Source: Limnephilus marmoratus (Eukaryota > Arthropoda > Insecta > Trichoptera > Limnephilidae). From it: a stretch of 64,000 nucleotides of DNA. Each line of letters starts with the position of its first letter. The stretch's first letter is position 1. The notes under the pieces were generated by a model that saw only the letters and a program-made list of their open reading frames with translations, was not told the origin of the DNA and ran no database searches. Shown in pieces: positions 42,600 to 54,280 of this stretch. The stretch covers positions 11,933,679 to 11,997,678 of the forward strand of contig OU862933.1 in assembly GCA_917880885.1 (NCBI GenBank), given 5' to 3'. A program made the position numbers and the translations under genes.

Positions 42600-43338
42600 A
42601 CGAACTAAAATATGAAATAAATTTTGCTAAAAAACAATACATGAAAAATGTTCAGAATGGGATCAAAGACGATATAAAGTTTTTCTGGGATTATATTAGG
42701 TCACAAAAAGTTAACCCAACCTCAACAACATGCTTGACTGAGGAAGGCGTAACTTTGACTAACCCTGACACAATTGCTAATAAGTTTGCTGACTATTTTC
42801 ATTCCGTTTATAGTCAAGTAACCCCGAAACTTGAAACCAATTTCCCAACAGCATCACCCTGGAACGTTGGAGATATCTCACTCGGATTGACCAACATCCA
42901 GGAAATAGAAGCCTGTATCCGGAATATGCGACCTGACAAGGCTACTGGTCCGGACAGTATTCCTCCTTCGATAATTATAAAAATCTCTCCAAATATCTGC
43001 GTATCCCTTGCTATTTAATCTCTGCATCATGTCATCCACGTTTCCACAGTATTGGAAATTAACGAGGGTAAGCCCTATTCACAAAACCGATGAAAAGACT
43101 GATGTCCGAAATTATAGACCAGTTGCAGTACTGTCAACAATTCCAAAAATTTTGAAATGATTATCTGTGATAAAATCAGTCCGCAAATCGCGCCTTTCTT
43201 ACGAGAAAATCAACATGGCTTCTTACCGAGGAAATCAACGGTAACCAACTTACTCTCTTTTTCTCGACGGGTAGCAAAAGGCCTAGACTGTAGGCATCAG
43301 ACGGACGTAATCTACACGGATTTCGCAAAGGCATTTGA

Positions 43339-44469
43339 GTCGTATAGTTCCTATCTACGATAAGTCCACTTTGGTGAAATGTTGGCAAATTATTATTTTT
43401 TAATTGCAATGTTTTTTAAATAAAATTTGGAGAACTATTTATTTAGTGGGCTTTGTTTTTGAACTACGGACGTATACAATAAATTAAAACAATTGTTTTC
43501 TTGATAGTTTAGGAGTTATTACTTAAATAAGGATGGACTTATCGGAATTTGAAACTAACTTTCATATTAAAGGTAGATAGGAACTCACCAGCCTGTGACT
43601 TATCGGTGTTTGTTTCTCAACACCGTTGACACGTGGAAGGCAAGTACAGGGTCACCAAAAGATATTATCTAAGTAAAACGAAAATATTTAATGATATAAA
43701 TTTTTTTATCTTAAAATCTCTTCTAATTAAAGGTGTGTCGCAGAGTGTCTAGAATAAATAAATAGACAATTAGAGCAAATACGAAAAAACGAATTAATAA
43801 AACAAAAAAGGTTTTTTTAATTGAAGGTCTTTAAAAAGCGGTCACGCATAAATTAAATACCAGCAGAACTTGAAAACCAAATAAAATTATACTTGAAAAC
43901 AATAAATAAAAATTCAAAAATTATTCAAAACCACTCAGTAAAGTTTTGGGATCACCCAGTAAAGGCTGACGTTCGATGTCGAATTCACTCAAAATAGGAG
44001 ATTTTTAAGTTCCTGTTACGGCTATCGACGTGCTTTTTCCATGATTTCTTGTTGATAACTCTCTTTCTAGATATGTTTCCCGTCACTTGAATAACATTTA
44101 TGGTTAGATCAGACATTATTTAGCCGTAAAAACTAATAAAACGGCAGACACTTTTTCAAAACAACACTTCTGTGGCCATGTTGGGATTAGCGAAATGCTT
44201 TCCGCTCATTGGCTGTCTGGACGAAATACTTCCCGCTCATTGGCTGCCTGCATGGCGGTGGACTTATCGGCGTTTGGAACATACAGCACCATGGATTTAT
44301 CGTTGTTTGGAATTCATCGTAATTTATAAACCCACTTTTCATAGGATTTTACGGCCGTTTGGAAGTCATTGACATATTATTAGTGTGCCAAACAACCGCT
44401 AGAGAAAAACTGCATCATTACTTCATTTTTGGATCATAGTGGACTTATCGTGGATAGGAACTATACGAC
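43339..44469. mobile_element. 1.13 kb TIR transposon inside LINE family K, with iterated subterminal motif
   Basis: Ends GTCGTATAGTTCCTATC and the complement GTCGTATAGTTCCTATC match; the inverted repeat extends about 32 bp to GATAAGTCCAC. CATTTGA flanks both sides (43332-43338 and 44471-44477), with the eighth base differing, so a 7-8 bp duplication. No transposase. A motif like GTGGACTTATCGGCGTTTGG recurs at both ends and inside. Confidence 0.8.
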
Positions 44470-45116
44470 TCATTTGACCGAGTAGATCACGACGTTCTAT
44501 TAAGAAAGGTGCACAAAATAGGTTTTAATCAACCCTTACTGATATTTTTTGGGTCATATTTAAAAGATAGAAGCCAGTATGTAAATGTAAATGGATACGA
44601 ATCCCATGAGTTCGTAGCTCTGTCAGGAATTCCTCAAGGATCGAATCTAGGTCCCATGTTATTCCTTATTCTAATAGATAACATTCAGGACTGCATACGT
44701 CATAGCTCATGTCTCCTATTCGCGGATGACATGAAACTGATGATGGAAATCGAATCAGATGACGATTATTCCAAACTGCAGGCAGACCTCGATTCAATCA
44801 TGAAATGGTCGTTAGAAAATAAACTTAACTTCAATATAAAAAAATGCATCGTTATGACTTATAGTCGTTCACAAAATCCGTTATTATACCCGTATAGAAT
44901 TAATGGAGAAGTATTAACACGCATAAATATAATCAAGGATCTTGGGGTGACCTTTGATCCCAGGCTAACATTTTCAAATCATATAGTACAGCTTACTTCG
45001 GCTTGCTCCAAAATGCTTGGTTTTGTAATTAGAACTTGCAAACAATTCAATAACATAGAAGCAATGACCGCCATGTTCAACGGAGTGGTCAGAAGCAAGC
45101 TGGAGTACGCTTGGCT

Positions 45117-46018
45117 TTGAAAAAGTTGGGATTTATTCTTAGAGTAAGTTCAGCTTTCAAAAATCCACAAACATTTAAGACTCTCTACATATCCTATGTT
45201 AGAAGTCACCTGGAGTATGCTTCTACAGTGTGGAACCCTCATTGTTCTACATATAAAGCAAATATAGAAAGAGTTCAGAAAAAGTTTATGAAATATGTCT
45301 CTTATCGCGTGCGAAATGATGAAAACTATGTCCCCGTAAACCTTAAATCTCTTGATCAACGCCGAGATATCAGAGACCTATTAATGCTCCATAAGATTAT
45401 TCATAACTTCATTGATAGCCCGTACTTACTACAAAATATTCATTCCCGATATCCATTAAGAGTTACTCGATCTCCAAACACCTTTTATATCCCTAAGAGC
45501 AAGACAAATTATTTTGAAAATGTATTTGTAAGAAGAAGCTGTAGCACATTTAACAGATTATGCCCAAATATCGATGTGTTTAATACAAACCTTGATAAAT
45601 TCACAGCATGCATAAAAAAATAACACTTTTGATGCCACATGTTTAACTAATAACTTAATATTTCATTGATTTATGTATTTCTCTTTTTTTATTTTTAGTA
45701 TCACCACATTTTCTCTCCAACTTTTTGCAGTTGGAATTCAAATAAAATCACTTCCTGAAATATATTATTTATATCAATCAAAATTTAAATGTAAACCCTT
45801 GAAAAACCTCAGTTATTTACTTTTTGTAGATATAAGTAAGAAGATACACTTTATCAGAATTACTTATATCAGGTATAGGTATTGTGTATTTTTGCATTAC
45901 GGTTCTAAATTATTTGTCGTTATTTTATTGGTCTATGACATACTTATTTTTATCACTGTCATTTATGAATTTTGTACAGACTGTTTATAACGCTAATAAA
46001 TAAAATAAAATAAAATAA
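45117..46018 (+). mobile_element. 5'-truncated LINE (family L) inserted in family K
   Basis: The 45111-45623 frame (LGFILRVSSAFKNPQTFKTL, YVRSHLEYASTVWNPH, IERVQKKFMKYVSYRV, through FNTNLDKFTACIKK) repeats the part of ORF2 that family K has just given, and family K continues only after 46018. The 3' UTR ends in AAATA tandem units at 45994-46018. Truncated at its 5' end within the C-terminal block. Confidence 0.75.
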
Positions 46019-46544
46019 ATACTATATCAACTTAAATACATAAATATGATTGAACAAATTCAAAAAAAATTCCTAAGGTATGTTTACATGCGATCTTACG
46101 GAATATATCCGAAATTCATGCATCATGTGGAACTGCTAAAGGAGACAAATTATCAAAGCCTGGAGACCAGGCGTAATGCCGGACTCATGGTATTCGAATT
46201 AAAGTTAATAAAAAACCTTATTGATTGCCCATATCTGCTGTCATGCTGTGGCTTATTCGCTCCTGACAAATACTGTCGAACTCGTAGCCACGCCCTATTC
46301 TATATACCGCAGGGTCGGACAGATGTCATGGCTCAACACAGCATGACAAGAGGTATGGCATTGCTTAATGCCCTACCAGCGGTTTGATATCACCGTACCA
46401 TGTTTTAAAAAAACTATATACATGTCTTGTTAGTTGTGAGAAAATTGTACCGTAATTGGACTCACCTGTCTGTCGTACAAAGTTTAAAGTTAAGTATAAA
46501 TTGGAACTGGGTGGTTGATACTGTCAGAATCACCCTAGTGAAAG

Positions 46545-46712
46545 ACCATCATTGAGATTCGAAACGGCTTTTAAAGTAACCAATCTGAATAGCTAAGTAC
46601 TTCGCAATTTTCCTCTTCCTTATCTGCAACCCATCCCATTCCCTTCAGCCTCATACCCCAATCAGGGATGACATAGTCCCATTTGCTCCGAGCAGTTAGG
46701 ACTTTTTTGTGA
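46545..46712 (+). mobile_element. SINE-A fragment
   Basis: CCTTCAGCCTCATACCCCAA and GATGACATAGTCCCATTTGC match SINE-A in plus orientation, ending in AGTTAGGACT. No head retained. Confidence 0.65.
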
Positions 46713-46826
46713 TTTTAACGTAAAAAAAACATTTTCAAAGTTTCAGAACAGCTATTTAAATAATTATTTTTTGTGATCATTTTTTTGCAAATACTATGTT
46801 TAAACTACGTTAAATAATATAAATTA

Positions 46827-47579
46827 CTAGCTGACCCGACAAACGTTGTTCTGCCATATAAATTATTTCTAGTGAATATTTTGGTTGTTAAATTTAAAAT
46901 AACGAATGTATTGTGAGTGTGTATTGTGGGTTCTATGACAGATAGAGGAATGGAGCGCTGTACACGATAACCGCCGATAAAACCAAAAAAACACAAACTA
47001 AAGTAGAAAAATGAAATAAAGAAAATCAAAATGAATTTCGAAGAGCAATTGAGTGTACGATATTTTTAGCCAGTCCGTCTTAAGCCAACACAAATAAGCT
47101 CGGTGGTTTGCCCACGCGAAAACATGATGCCGAATGAAATATCAGAATGACGCGACGCTTCTCGTGAATGTCTTGCGCATGTGTAGATAAAAGTTCGTGA
47201 GGCTGACGTAGCGCCATCTGTTATTCAACAACATAAATAATTTCGTTCTGTTTGAAAAACGAAAGACGGTTAAATTAGTTCATACTAAAATACTAAAATC
47301 GCGATTAAAAAATGGGAGGATGGGGTTAAGAGGGTTTAAATTTGGGTTTATATGTATTTTTTAGTGCCAAATAAAAAAAAAATACAAAAAAATTGTCAAA
47401 AAAATTGATTTTTTTCTGGATAGGCACACCCTAATCACCTAGCGGTATGAAATAAACTTTTTAAAACCTATTCTCATACCGACCAAATTATACATAAAAA
47501 ATTCATAAAAATTGGTCAAGCCGTTTCGGAAGAGTGCGACCATAAACACCGTGACACGAGATTTTTATATATAAGAAGA
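46827..47579 (-). mobile_element. Non-autonomous Helitron C
   Basis: On the minus strand the host A at 47580 is followed by TCTTCTTATATATAAAAATC, then GTGTCACGGTGTTTATGG and CCGAAACGGCTTGACCAATT; the far end reads ACAACGTTTGTCGGGTCAGC then TAG and host T at 46826. About 753 bp without ORF. Matches the A|TC...CTAG|T rule. Confidence 0.75.
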
Positions 47580-48641
47580 TTAATTTCTAAAACTACCTTT
47601 ACTCGTATGAAAATAAGTGTTCACAAACAACGAAAAAAATTATTATATAATTTATTTTTGAAATCTTGGAGAAAAATGGGGTATCAAATGAAGTATAAGA
47701 ATGGACTTGCGTAGCGCTTGTGTGTTAAAAAAATATGATTGAAAAAAAAACTAACAAATTGACATTAAGTTACTTTCCAGACACCATGTAGTTCTTATAA
47801 ACCCGGAGTTATTCATCTGACGGTCTAAGGGCCATGCCTTAAAGGAAGGTAGGGCGTAGTGCGCAGGGTCTGCCCCACACCCTAAGGACAAAAAACCTTC
47901 CTCAAAGGAAATGAATAAACACATTCATTGAATTCCAAATACCTTCCCTCGGATTGTAATAAAGGTCCTTGGGGGAATATCAAGGATTCTTTTCTTAGCG
48001 GAACCGCATTTAATTAATCAAAATTCTTAATATCGTCATCAAGAAGTTAATTTTATATTCGGTTTTCAATCCCATCCCAATCCTCCTTTACCTCCGTCAC
48101 CACCTTTACAAATAACCTTCTTTGGTTTTCTTTGTTTCTCTTCTCGGATTCAGCATCAATTTTTTTTATTTTTTTTTTATTTTCTTTATTTATTTTGTTG
48201 GTTACAGGTTTGTTTTACAAGGTTTTTCGACTATCAAGCAAGGCCCGTAGATATTATAGTCGAGATTCATAAGATGTTATATTAAGTATAAAATATTAAT
48301 TATAATCATCCATATATGTAGATGAAAGTACAAACGTGTAGCATATATATTAGGGTAAATATTTATACTCGTATTTGGTAGGTATATACAGGAAAGGAGT
48401 TAAAGTATTTTCAAATAAATAATTTATCTTACAAATAAATAAAAGTAAAATAGAATAACAAATAAAAATAAAAGTAATAAATAATAATATTTTAAGGATA
48501 ATAGAAATAAAAATAAGAATTAATATATAAATCATCTATACAGATGAACAATGATAGTCTTAGACCCCAAAAAACAAAAGAAGGTATTCCTAGGCAGCGT
48601 ATGAAATGGACGAATGATGTCAAAAAATATGAAAAAAAGCA
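47580..48641. other. No gene recognised
   Basis: AT-rich; 47820-47960 has short imperfect palindromes with AAGGAAGG/CCTTCC words. Confidence 0.4.
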
Positions 48642-49377
48642 TCAGCGCAATATTAATTTTTTTCCTTGCAAGAAGTTATCTGTTGTAATATAATATAAAT
48701 GGTAATCTGTTGGGGCAAGGTCCGGAGAGTACGGTGGATGTCTTAGACATTCCAATTGAAGCTCTTCTAATTTGGTAACCGTCTGTTGTGCAGTGTGTGT
48801 TCTAACGCGCGTTTGTTGATTTGCTTCACTCAATTCGTGAGGTACCCACCTTTCAAGCTTTTTCACCTTCCCAATTTGCTTCAAGTGGATTAAAACAGTT
48901 TTATCACTAACACCGCAGCCTGCAGCTAACTCGGACGTGGTTTGCGATGGATCCGCTTCCACAATAGCCTTCAATTCTTCATAATCAACTATGGTCTCCG
49001 GCCGTCCACGGGCTTGTTCTGCAGGTCGAAATTTCCAGAACGAAAACGTTGGAACCAAAAACGCACTGTGTTTTCTTTTGCGGCACCGTCGCCATACACA
49101 TCATTAATCCTTCGAGCCGTTTCTGCAGCACTGGTGCCACGGTGGAACTCGTACTCGTAAATAACGCGATATGATATAAGTTTTCCATTTTGTAAACTAA
49201 GTGACGCAAAGAAAAAAAACAATTAAGGAAAAAACAAATGAATTATAATTTTCGAAACACAAATACATGAGTAAATAGCTGCATAAATTTGAATTTGGAA
49301 TTCCTAACCAAAGAGAATATATTTGAGATCAAAGTTGCCAGTACGGCAAAACGCCAATTTCATATGGAAGGACCTAA
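48642..49377 (-). pseudogene. Mariner element with internal and 3' deletion
   Basis: On the minus strand, 49222-48989 encodes the first helix-turn-helix part (SYRVIYEYEFHRGTSAAETA, VRFWFQRFRSGNFDLQNKP). After a frameshift near 49000 comes GRPETIVDYEELKAIVEADP, SQTTSELAAGCGVSDKTV and KKLERWVPHELSEANQQTR, jumping directly to HTAQQTVTKLEELQL and PPYSPDLAPTDYH. The segment carrying the first catalytic Asp is therefore deleted, while the Asp of the SPDL(A)PxD(Y/F) box remains. The right inverted end (TTAGGTCCTTCCATATG on the minus strand, 49377 downward) is followed by the TA target site. The left end is missing. Inactive. Confidence 0.85.
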
Positions 49378-49839
49378 TATAAAGTTTTGGTTGAAAATTA
49401 ATTTAGAGATAAGATTTTTTACTCGAGAAATATGAAAAAATAAGAGCAGTTTTTAAGATGTAAGGCATTCTTTATAATATTCCTTCCCTGAATAAATAAC
49501 CAGTTCTGTACCAGTTCTGGCATAAAGATCATCAGTTTTCGATGTCTTAATATCAAGACTCAGTAAGTTGAACATTTTAGGCGCGATGTAAGAGAACAGA
49601 ACTGTCGCTGGGCGAAAGCTGTTTTTGTTGGAGGAATTTTGCATTTTTCGTGTGATCAATAGCGGGTGTAAATATTTTGTTGAGTGTTAAATCATTTTTC
49701 CTTATGTGTAAGAGAATTGTCTTAACGTATATTTGTCTAATGTCAAGGATTGCGAATTTTTTAAAAATTGGCTCTGGTGGGTGAGATGGGTGACATTTTA
49801 ATTTAATCCTTAATGCAGCTTTTGAATGAATGAATTTGG
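49378..49839. other. No gene recognised
   Basis: Minus-strand frame 49453-49659 reads RPATVLFSYIAPKMFNLLSL, faintly LINE-C-terminus-like, too short to call. Confidence 0.3.
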
Positions 49840-50275
49840 AATGAATTTGGATATGGATACTGCCGGTATAGGTATGTACCGCTGGTATTCGACCATTTAT
49901 TTGACAACCAACATCCCTGCCATAGTGGTTTGCTACGTTTGGTGACTTGGTTAATGGGATGAGGTTTATCTAGGTCTTGGCGGCGGATACTTCTGTCCAC
50001 TTACTGCGTGGCTGGCCGGATTGAGAGAGCCTGGTTGCGGAAGACCTTTTAACCTCTCCAGCCGGACTCTCCAGTGGGAGGGGTGGATTCATATGTCCGT
50101 CGCTCCTGGACATTTTGACCCCCAGATTCCCACCCACCCCTCATACCCTTTTCCTTCCCAGAACTTTCTCTCTTATCATTCCCTAAAAAATCCTCCACAC
50201 ACCATCCCCAAAGACGACGTAGGCCTGAGGTTTTTTTTTTCTTAGGGCTCCTGTGTGAAGATAATTAAAAAAAAA
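49840..50275 (+). mobile_element. SINE-B copy with diverged palindrome
   Basis: GGTATGTACCGCTGG, GATGAGGTTTATCTAGGTC and CCTCATACCCTTTTCC match the copy at 39775; ends AAAGACGACGTAGGCCTGAGG ... CTTAGGGCTCCTGTGTGAAG and ten A. Confidence 0.7.
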
Positions 50276-50875
50276 ACTTAAAGGCATTTTATTCCATGTT
50301 CAGAATTACTTAGTGCCTTATGTTTACGGTCCATTTTTTTCAGTGATTTCCTACAATTATAAGAAAAAGAATAACAATGCACGGGTGCTCATAAAAAAGT
50401 TTGTTTTTATGTTTTTCATTCGAAGATACCACAGTAGCCTGGAGCGACATTGTAAATATCAAATGTCAGTATTGTAACAGCGGAAAAGAGATGTCTTAAA
50501 TCTTTTAAAATGATCCAATGCAAAATTATGCAAAATCACGTGCTTTCGATTTGAAAATTTGATCGCTTAGAAATATTGTAAATGCATTAATAAAATACTG
50601 TAAATAGAGCAAATCCTGGCCTTCGAAATAATGGAGCTTTTTTTATAAATCTTCGCCTAGAAAAAAGTAAAGCAATGGCCCAGAAAATAGAGTTTGAAGT
50701 GCAAAATCTCCTCCTTCCAAACTTCAGATATGATATTTTCGGAATGAGTTTTTGAGGTAAAACTTCTTTACGTACGCTCGACTTGGGGAGTAATCTGGTG
50801 AATGCTTGATGAGAGAAAGCGAGGCGAACGGTAGTTGAGAGGGAGATATAAGTTAGTGAAGATAGAAAGTAAGAG
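50276..50875. other. No gene recognised
   Basis: AT-rich. Confidence 0.35.
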
Positions 50876-50890
50876 AGTTACGTTTCGTAT

Positions 50891-52258
50891 TTTTTTTATT
50901 TTAGTTTATTAAGGAAACAAACAGTTATACATATTTTCATAATAGAGTAACATATTACATGGTTGCATTAACCAGCGAAGTTTCCGCTAAAATTTATAAT
51001 ATATGTATATATAAACATAGATTAAAACGTAAAAGAAAACACAAAGTGGTAGAAAAAAAGAAAAACATATATATGTACAACAGAAATGAAAAAAATAGAC
51101 AAATTAAAGCATGTGGGATATGTAAATCATCCAAATATTATTATTATTATAAAAAGAAGGAAAACCAACATAATGAAAATGAAAAAAAAAAATAACATGC
51201 AGCAGGGGTGGAGAGTTCATAATTAACAATTTGTTTTGATTTTTTCTATTATGAATTTAATAAATTGGCCTGAGGACAAATGGAAAATATCAGCGTCGTA
51301 AAAGATATCATTGTATTTTGTGCACGTCCTTCGGAGAAATGAATGTTGTGTGTAATTTGTTTTTGAGTGTGGGATGTGGAATAGTTGGTTTGACCTCGTG
51401 TTTCTTATTGGACAGTGGAAATTAATGTGTTCTAGAAGATAGTTGTTGTCAACAACGTTGTTAATGATTTTGAATAGAAATTTCTGGTCGGATATATTTC
51501 TTCTATCTTCTAAGGTTGATAAATTATGGAATGTTAATGAGTCTTTTGGGCTATCTGATGTTCGAAAGGATTTAAAGTCTAGGTGTTTCAGTATCTTTTT
51601 TTGAATTCTTTCTAACCTTTCAATGTTAACTTGTATTGGGGATTCCATATGACTGATCCGAATTATAATATTGAGCGAACAAAAGAGACATACAGTATTT
51701 TGATTACGTGTGGTGACTTGAATGGTTTGGTCACTCTTATGATGAATCCTAGAAGTTTGTATGCCCTGTCACAGATGCAATTTATATGTGTTCGGAAAGA
51801 CATTCCGGAGTCCATAATTATTCCTAAGTCCTTCACTTCACAACATCTTTTTATCTCTACGTCATTGATTTTGTACGGAAATATTAGGGGTTTGTGCTTT
51901 TGGTGAATGATATTGTGTTACATTTTTCTAGGTTAAGGAACAGTTGGTTGTTCACACAATATATTCCAAGCCTATTAATATCATCTTGCAATTCTAGGCA
52001 GTCATTAATATTAGTGATTTTTTTGTAAATTTTAGTGTCATCAGCAAAAATTTGGAATTTTTAAAGCATTCACTCATATAATTGATATATAAAATAAATA
52101 AGAGAGGTCCGAGATGTGATCCTTGCGGGATTTCTGAATGTATATTGAAAAAACGGGAGGAGAAACCCTTAGCTCTAACTGCTTGACTTCTGTTTGTCTG
52201 TATTAATGTAGGGGCAAAAGAGAGAGGTGCGAGCACACATTTTCTTTCTCTCATAGCC
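50891..52258 (-). mobile_element. 5'-truncated LINE with 15 bp target duplication
   Basis: AGTTACGTTTCGTAT stands at 50876-50890 and at 52259-52273. The 3' side (low coordinates) ends in an A-rich tail on the minus strand. Coding remnants occupy 51223-52210. Confidence 0.75.
51223..52210 (-). pseudogene. LINE ORF2 fragment
   Basis: On the minus strand, 52210-51994 encodes TNRSQAVRAKGFSSRFFNIH and SEIPQGSHLGPLLFILYI (the PQGS block). A broken stretch carries the DD region and a KxxGFIIR-like part. The open 51648-51223 frame has IERLERIQKKILKHL, LSTLEDRRNISDQKFLFKI and TRSNQLFHIPHSKTNY and ends at a normal stop. Frameshifts between the pieces show that it is dead. Same broad group as family L. 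Confidence 0.75.
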
Positions 52259-52273
52259 AGTTACGTTTCGTAT

Positions 52274-53018
52274 ATCTACGAAACAGTGCAGGCCTATTGT
52301 CTGTATCACACTGTCGGAGCAAGAGAGAGCAATGCGCGCGCACATTTTCTTTCTCTCTTCCTATCATACAGATGGATCTAAATAAGTTTCACTTCAATAG
52401 TGTGGTCTAAAGCACACTCTTTTTTTTATATAATGACCGAAAAACATTTTAATATTGAATAAATTAATAATTAAAATGAATTAAAACAGGCACATTAAGT
52501 TTTTTAGATAACGATCGAAATTTTTTTTAATATTAAATAAATTAATTTGAATTAAAACAGGCGGAACCCGACAAATTCGTAAGTGTGAATTTCATCCTTC
52601 TGGCGTCGGCATAAAGACTTAGATCGCTTCAATTATAGTGTACAGCCAGATTTTCAGGCTTACTCCCCGCGTCGTGTCACCCAGTAAAAATATTTATGCC
52701 GATTAACAAAATACTGTTGTCGGCTTACGACAACTTAGTTTCAACTGAATATTGAATATCACGTGCTTATGAACTACAAAATCGACGCATACTGTTAAAA
52801 TTTTAAGGGATCGTAAATGATTTAATAATTATTAAATTAATTTAATTTTTAAATGTAATAACCACTTATTTGTGGTGTTAGCCTGACTTTTGAAAAACTC
52901 AGTTTAGATTTGTAATAATTACTCCCCCCGATTCCGAACACGTCAAGGGCTAGTGCATCGCCTTAACAAACTTTTTAAAAATATCATTCAGCCTAAATTT
53001 GAGTAATTTTAGCCATAA
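52274..53018. other. No gene; duplicated GAGAGAG...TTTCTCTC-type word
   Basis: CACATTTTCTTTCTCTC occurs at 52234 and 52340, with similar AGAGAGAG-rich sequence before each. Otherwise AT-rich. Confidence 0.4.
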
Positions 53019-53735
53019 AGAGCGTTTAACCAGCCAGCGGATGAAAATCCACATTTCGTCGGAAGTTGTTCTTACGATCGTGCAGGGCGGTTACAATGAG
53101 AGAGATTAATTATTCTCCGTACCAGCTTTTTAAAATTATAACTCAATATCGAATTTATTTCAATCCAAATTACCTTTAATTTATACCTTCATCCAAAAAT
53201 GATGAAAGGCGTGATGATAAAACTATTAAAATAATGTACTTTTTTAAATTATTTTTTGATTATAAGTATTTATCATTTTTCAATAATGTCTAAATTTAAT
53301 AAGAATGTTAAACAAATCTGAGATATATTAGTTTGTAAGTGCGCAAATAAATACACAAATGGACCAATTTTCGTCAAGAAACACATGTACGTACATATTT
53401 TTTAATGATTTTATTGAAACTAAAATTAAAATTCTAAAGCATTCGTTTGCTAGATAATGTATTGATTTATTTTACTGCATGATTATATTATTTGAAATGG
53501 GTGTGGTATAATTCAAAAAAATTAACAAATCTGCCAACGACCTATGGAATAACCTTATTATACTAAAAATTAAAAAAAATTCTCAAAAATTATTACATGC
53601 GAATGCTAGATTAAAGAACAATCTTTTGAAATCCATTTATATTTTTTTGTGGAAAAGAGTCAATGCGTCTAAAATCTGATTTGAAAATGACATATTTCTG
53701 GTTTTCTCTGGTAATGCCCTCTTAATACCAAAACC
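53019..53735 (+). mobile_element. TTAA-type repeat, copy 4
   Basis: Colinear with 4689-5398; starts GAGCGTTTAACCAGCC and ends GTAATGCCCTCTTAA. The foldback element at 53752 begins just beyond it. Confidence 0.65.
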
Positions 53736-53751
53736 AGATGTTGTATGAAAC

Positions 53752-54272
53752 GGTGACCCGACAATTCGTCCTGCGACAATTCATCCGGCGACTGTTCATC
53801 TGCGACAGTTCATCCGGCCCACAGTTCATCCTACCGACAGTTCATCCTGCCGACAGTTCATCCCGCCGACAATTCATCCGGCGACAATTCATCCTGCTTG
53901 ATCATTTAGAAGATTTTTATTAAGTAAGTATGCAAAGAGGATATACGGCCGTACAACCAAAATCGACATACTTATATCTGAAGGCATCTTGAGTGGAAAT
54001 CCGCTGTAAAAATATTTTTACTAACAATAATTTCGACTTTCCGAAGAAGCATGCGTGAATAACAAAATACGACATACTTATACTTATAGGTTATACTTAT
54101 AGGTTAGGTTAGGTTGAATTGTCAGGATGAATTGTCGCCGGATGAATTGTCGGCGGGATGAACTACTGTCGGCAGGATGAACCGTCGGCAGGATGAGCTG
54201 TCGGCCGGATGAACTGTCGCAGGATGAACTGTCGCTGGATGAATTGTCGCAGGATGAACTGTCATGGAACCA
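53752..54272. mobile_element. Foldback element with tandem-repeat arms and 8 bp target duplication
   Basis: The left arm (53757-53900) is a run of about eight units of the type GACAGTTCATCCTGCC; the right arm (54118-54263) is the inverted run of the same units. The centre of about 217 bp is unique. TATGAAAC flanks both ends (53744-53751 and 54273-54280). The frames over the arms are low-complexity artefacts. Resembles Foldback-type elements. Confidence 0.8.
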
Positions 54273-54280
54273 TATGAAAC

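Larger units (their letters stand above)
42600..46440 (+). pseudogene. LINE ORF2 (family K), split by a DNA transposon and by another LINE
   Basis: Coding pieces in order: NFAKKQYMKNVQNGIKDDIK and KFFWDYIRSQK (42612-42690), RNMRPDKATGPDSIPP (about 42925), VRNYRPVAVLSTIPKI, NQHGFLPRKSTVTNLL, then YTDFAKAFE at 43316-43338, where the frame is cut. It resumes at 44471 with SFDRVDHDVLLRKV, SGIPQGSNLGPMLFLILI, LLFADDMKLMM (an intact FADD box), IIKDLGVTFDPRLTFSNHI and VVRSKLEYA, is cut again at about 45117, and resumes at 46046 with MIEQIQKKFLRYVYMRSYG through ALLNALPAV. A typical Jockey-type reverse transcriptase; the endonuclease half is missing. Frameshifts near 43020 and 43150 add to the two insertions. 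Confidence 0.8.

Noticed and set aside
54096..54114. Telomeric TTAGG repeats (also near 27936-27965)
   Set aside because: Only two or three imperfect TTAGG-like units; too short to call interstitial telomere.
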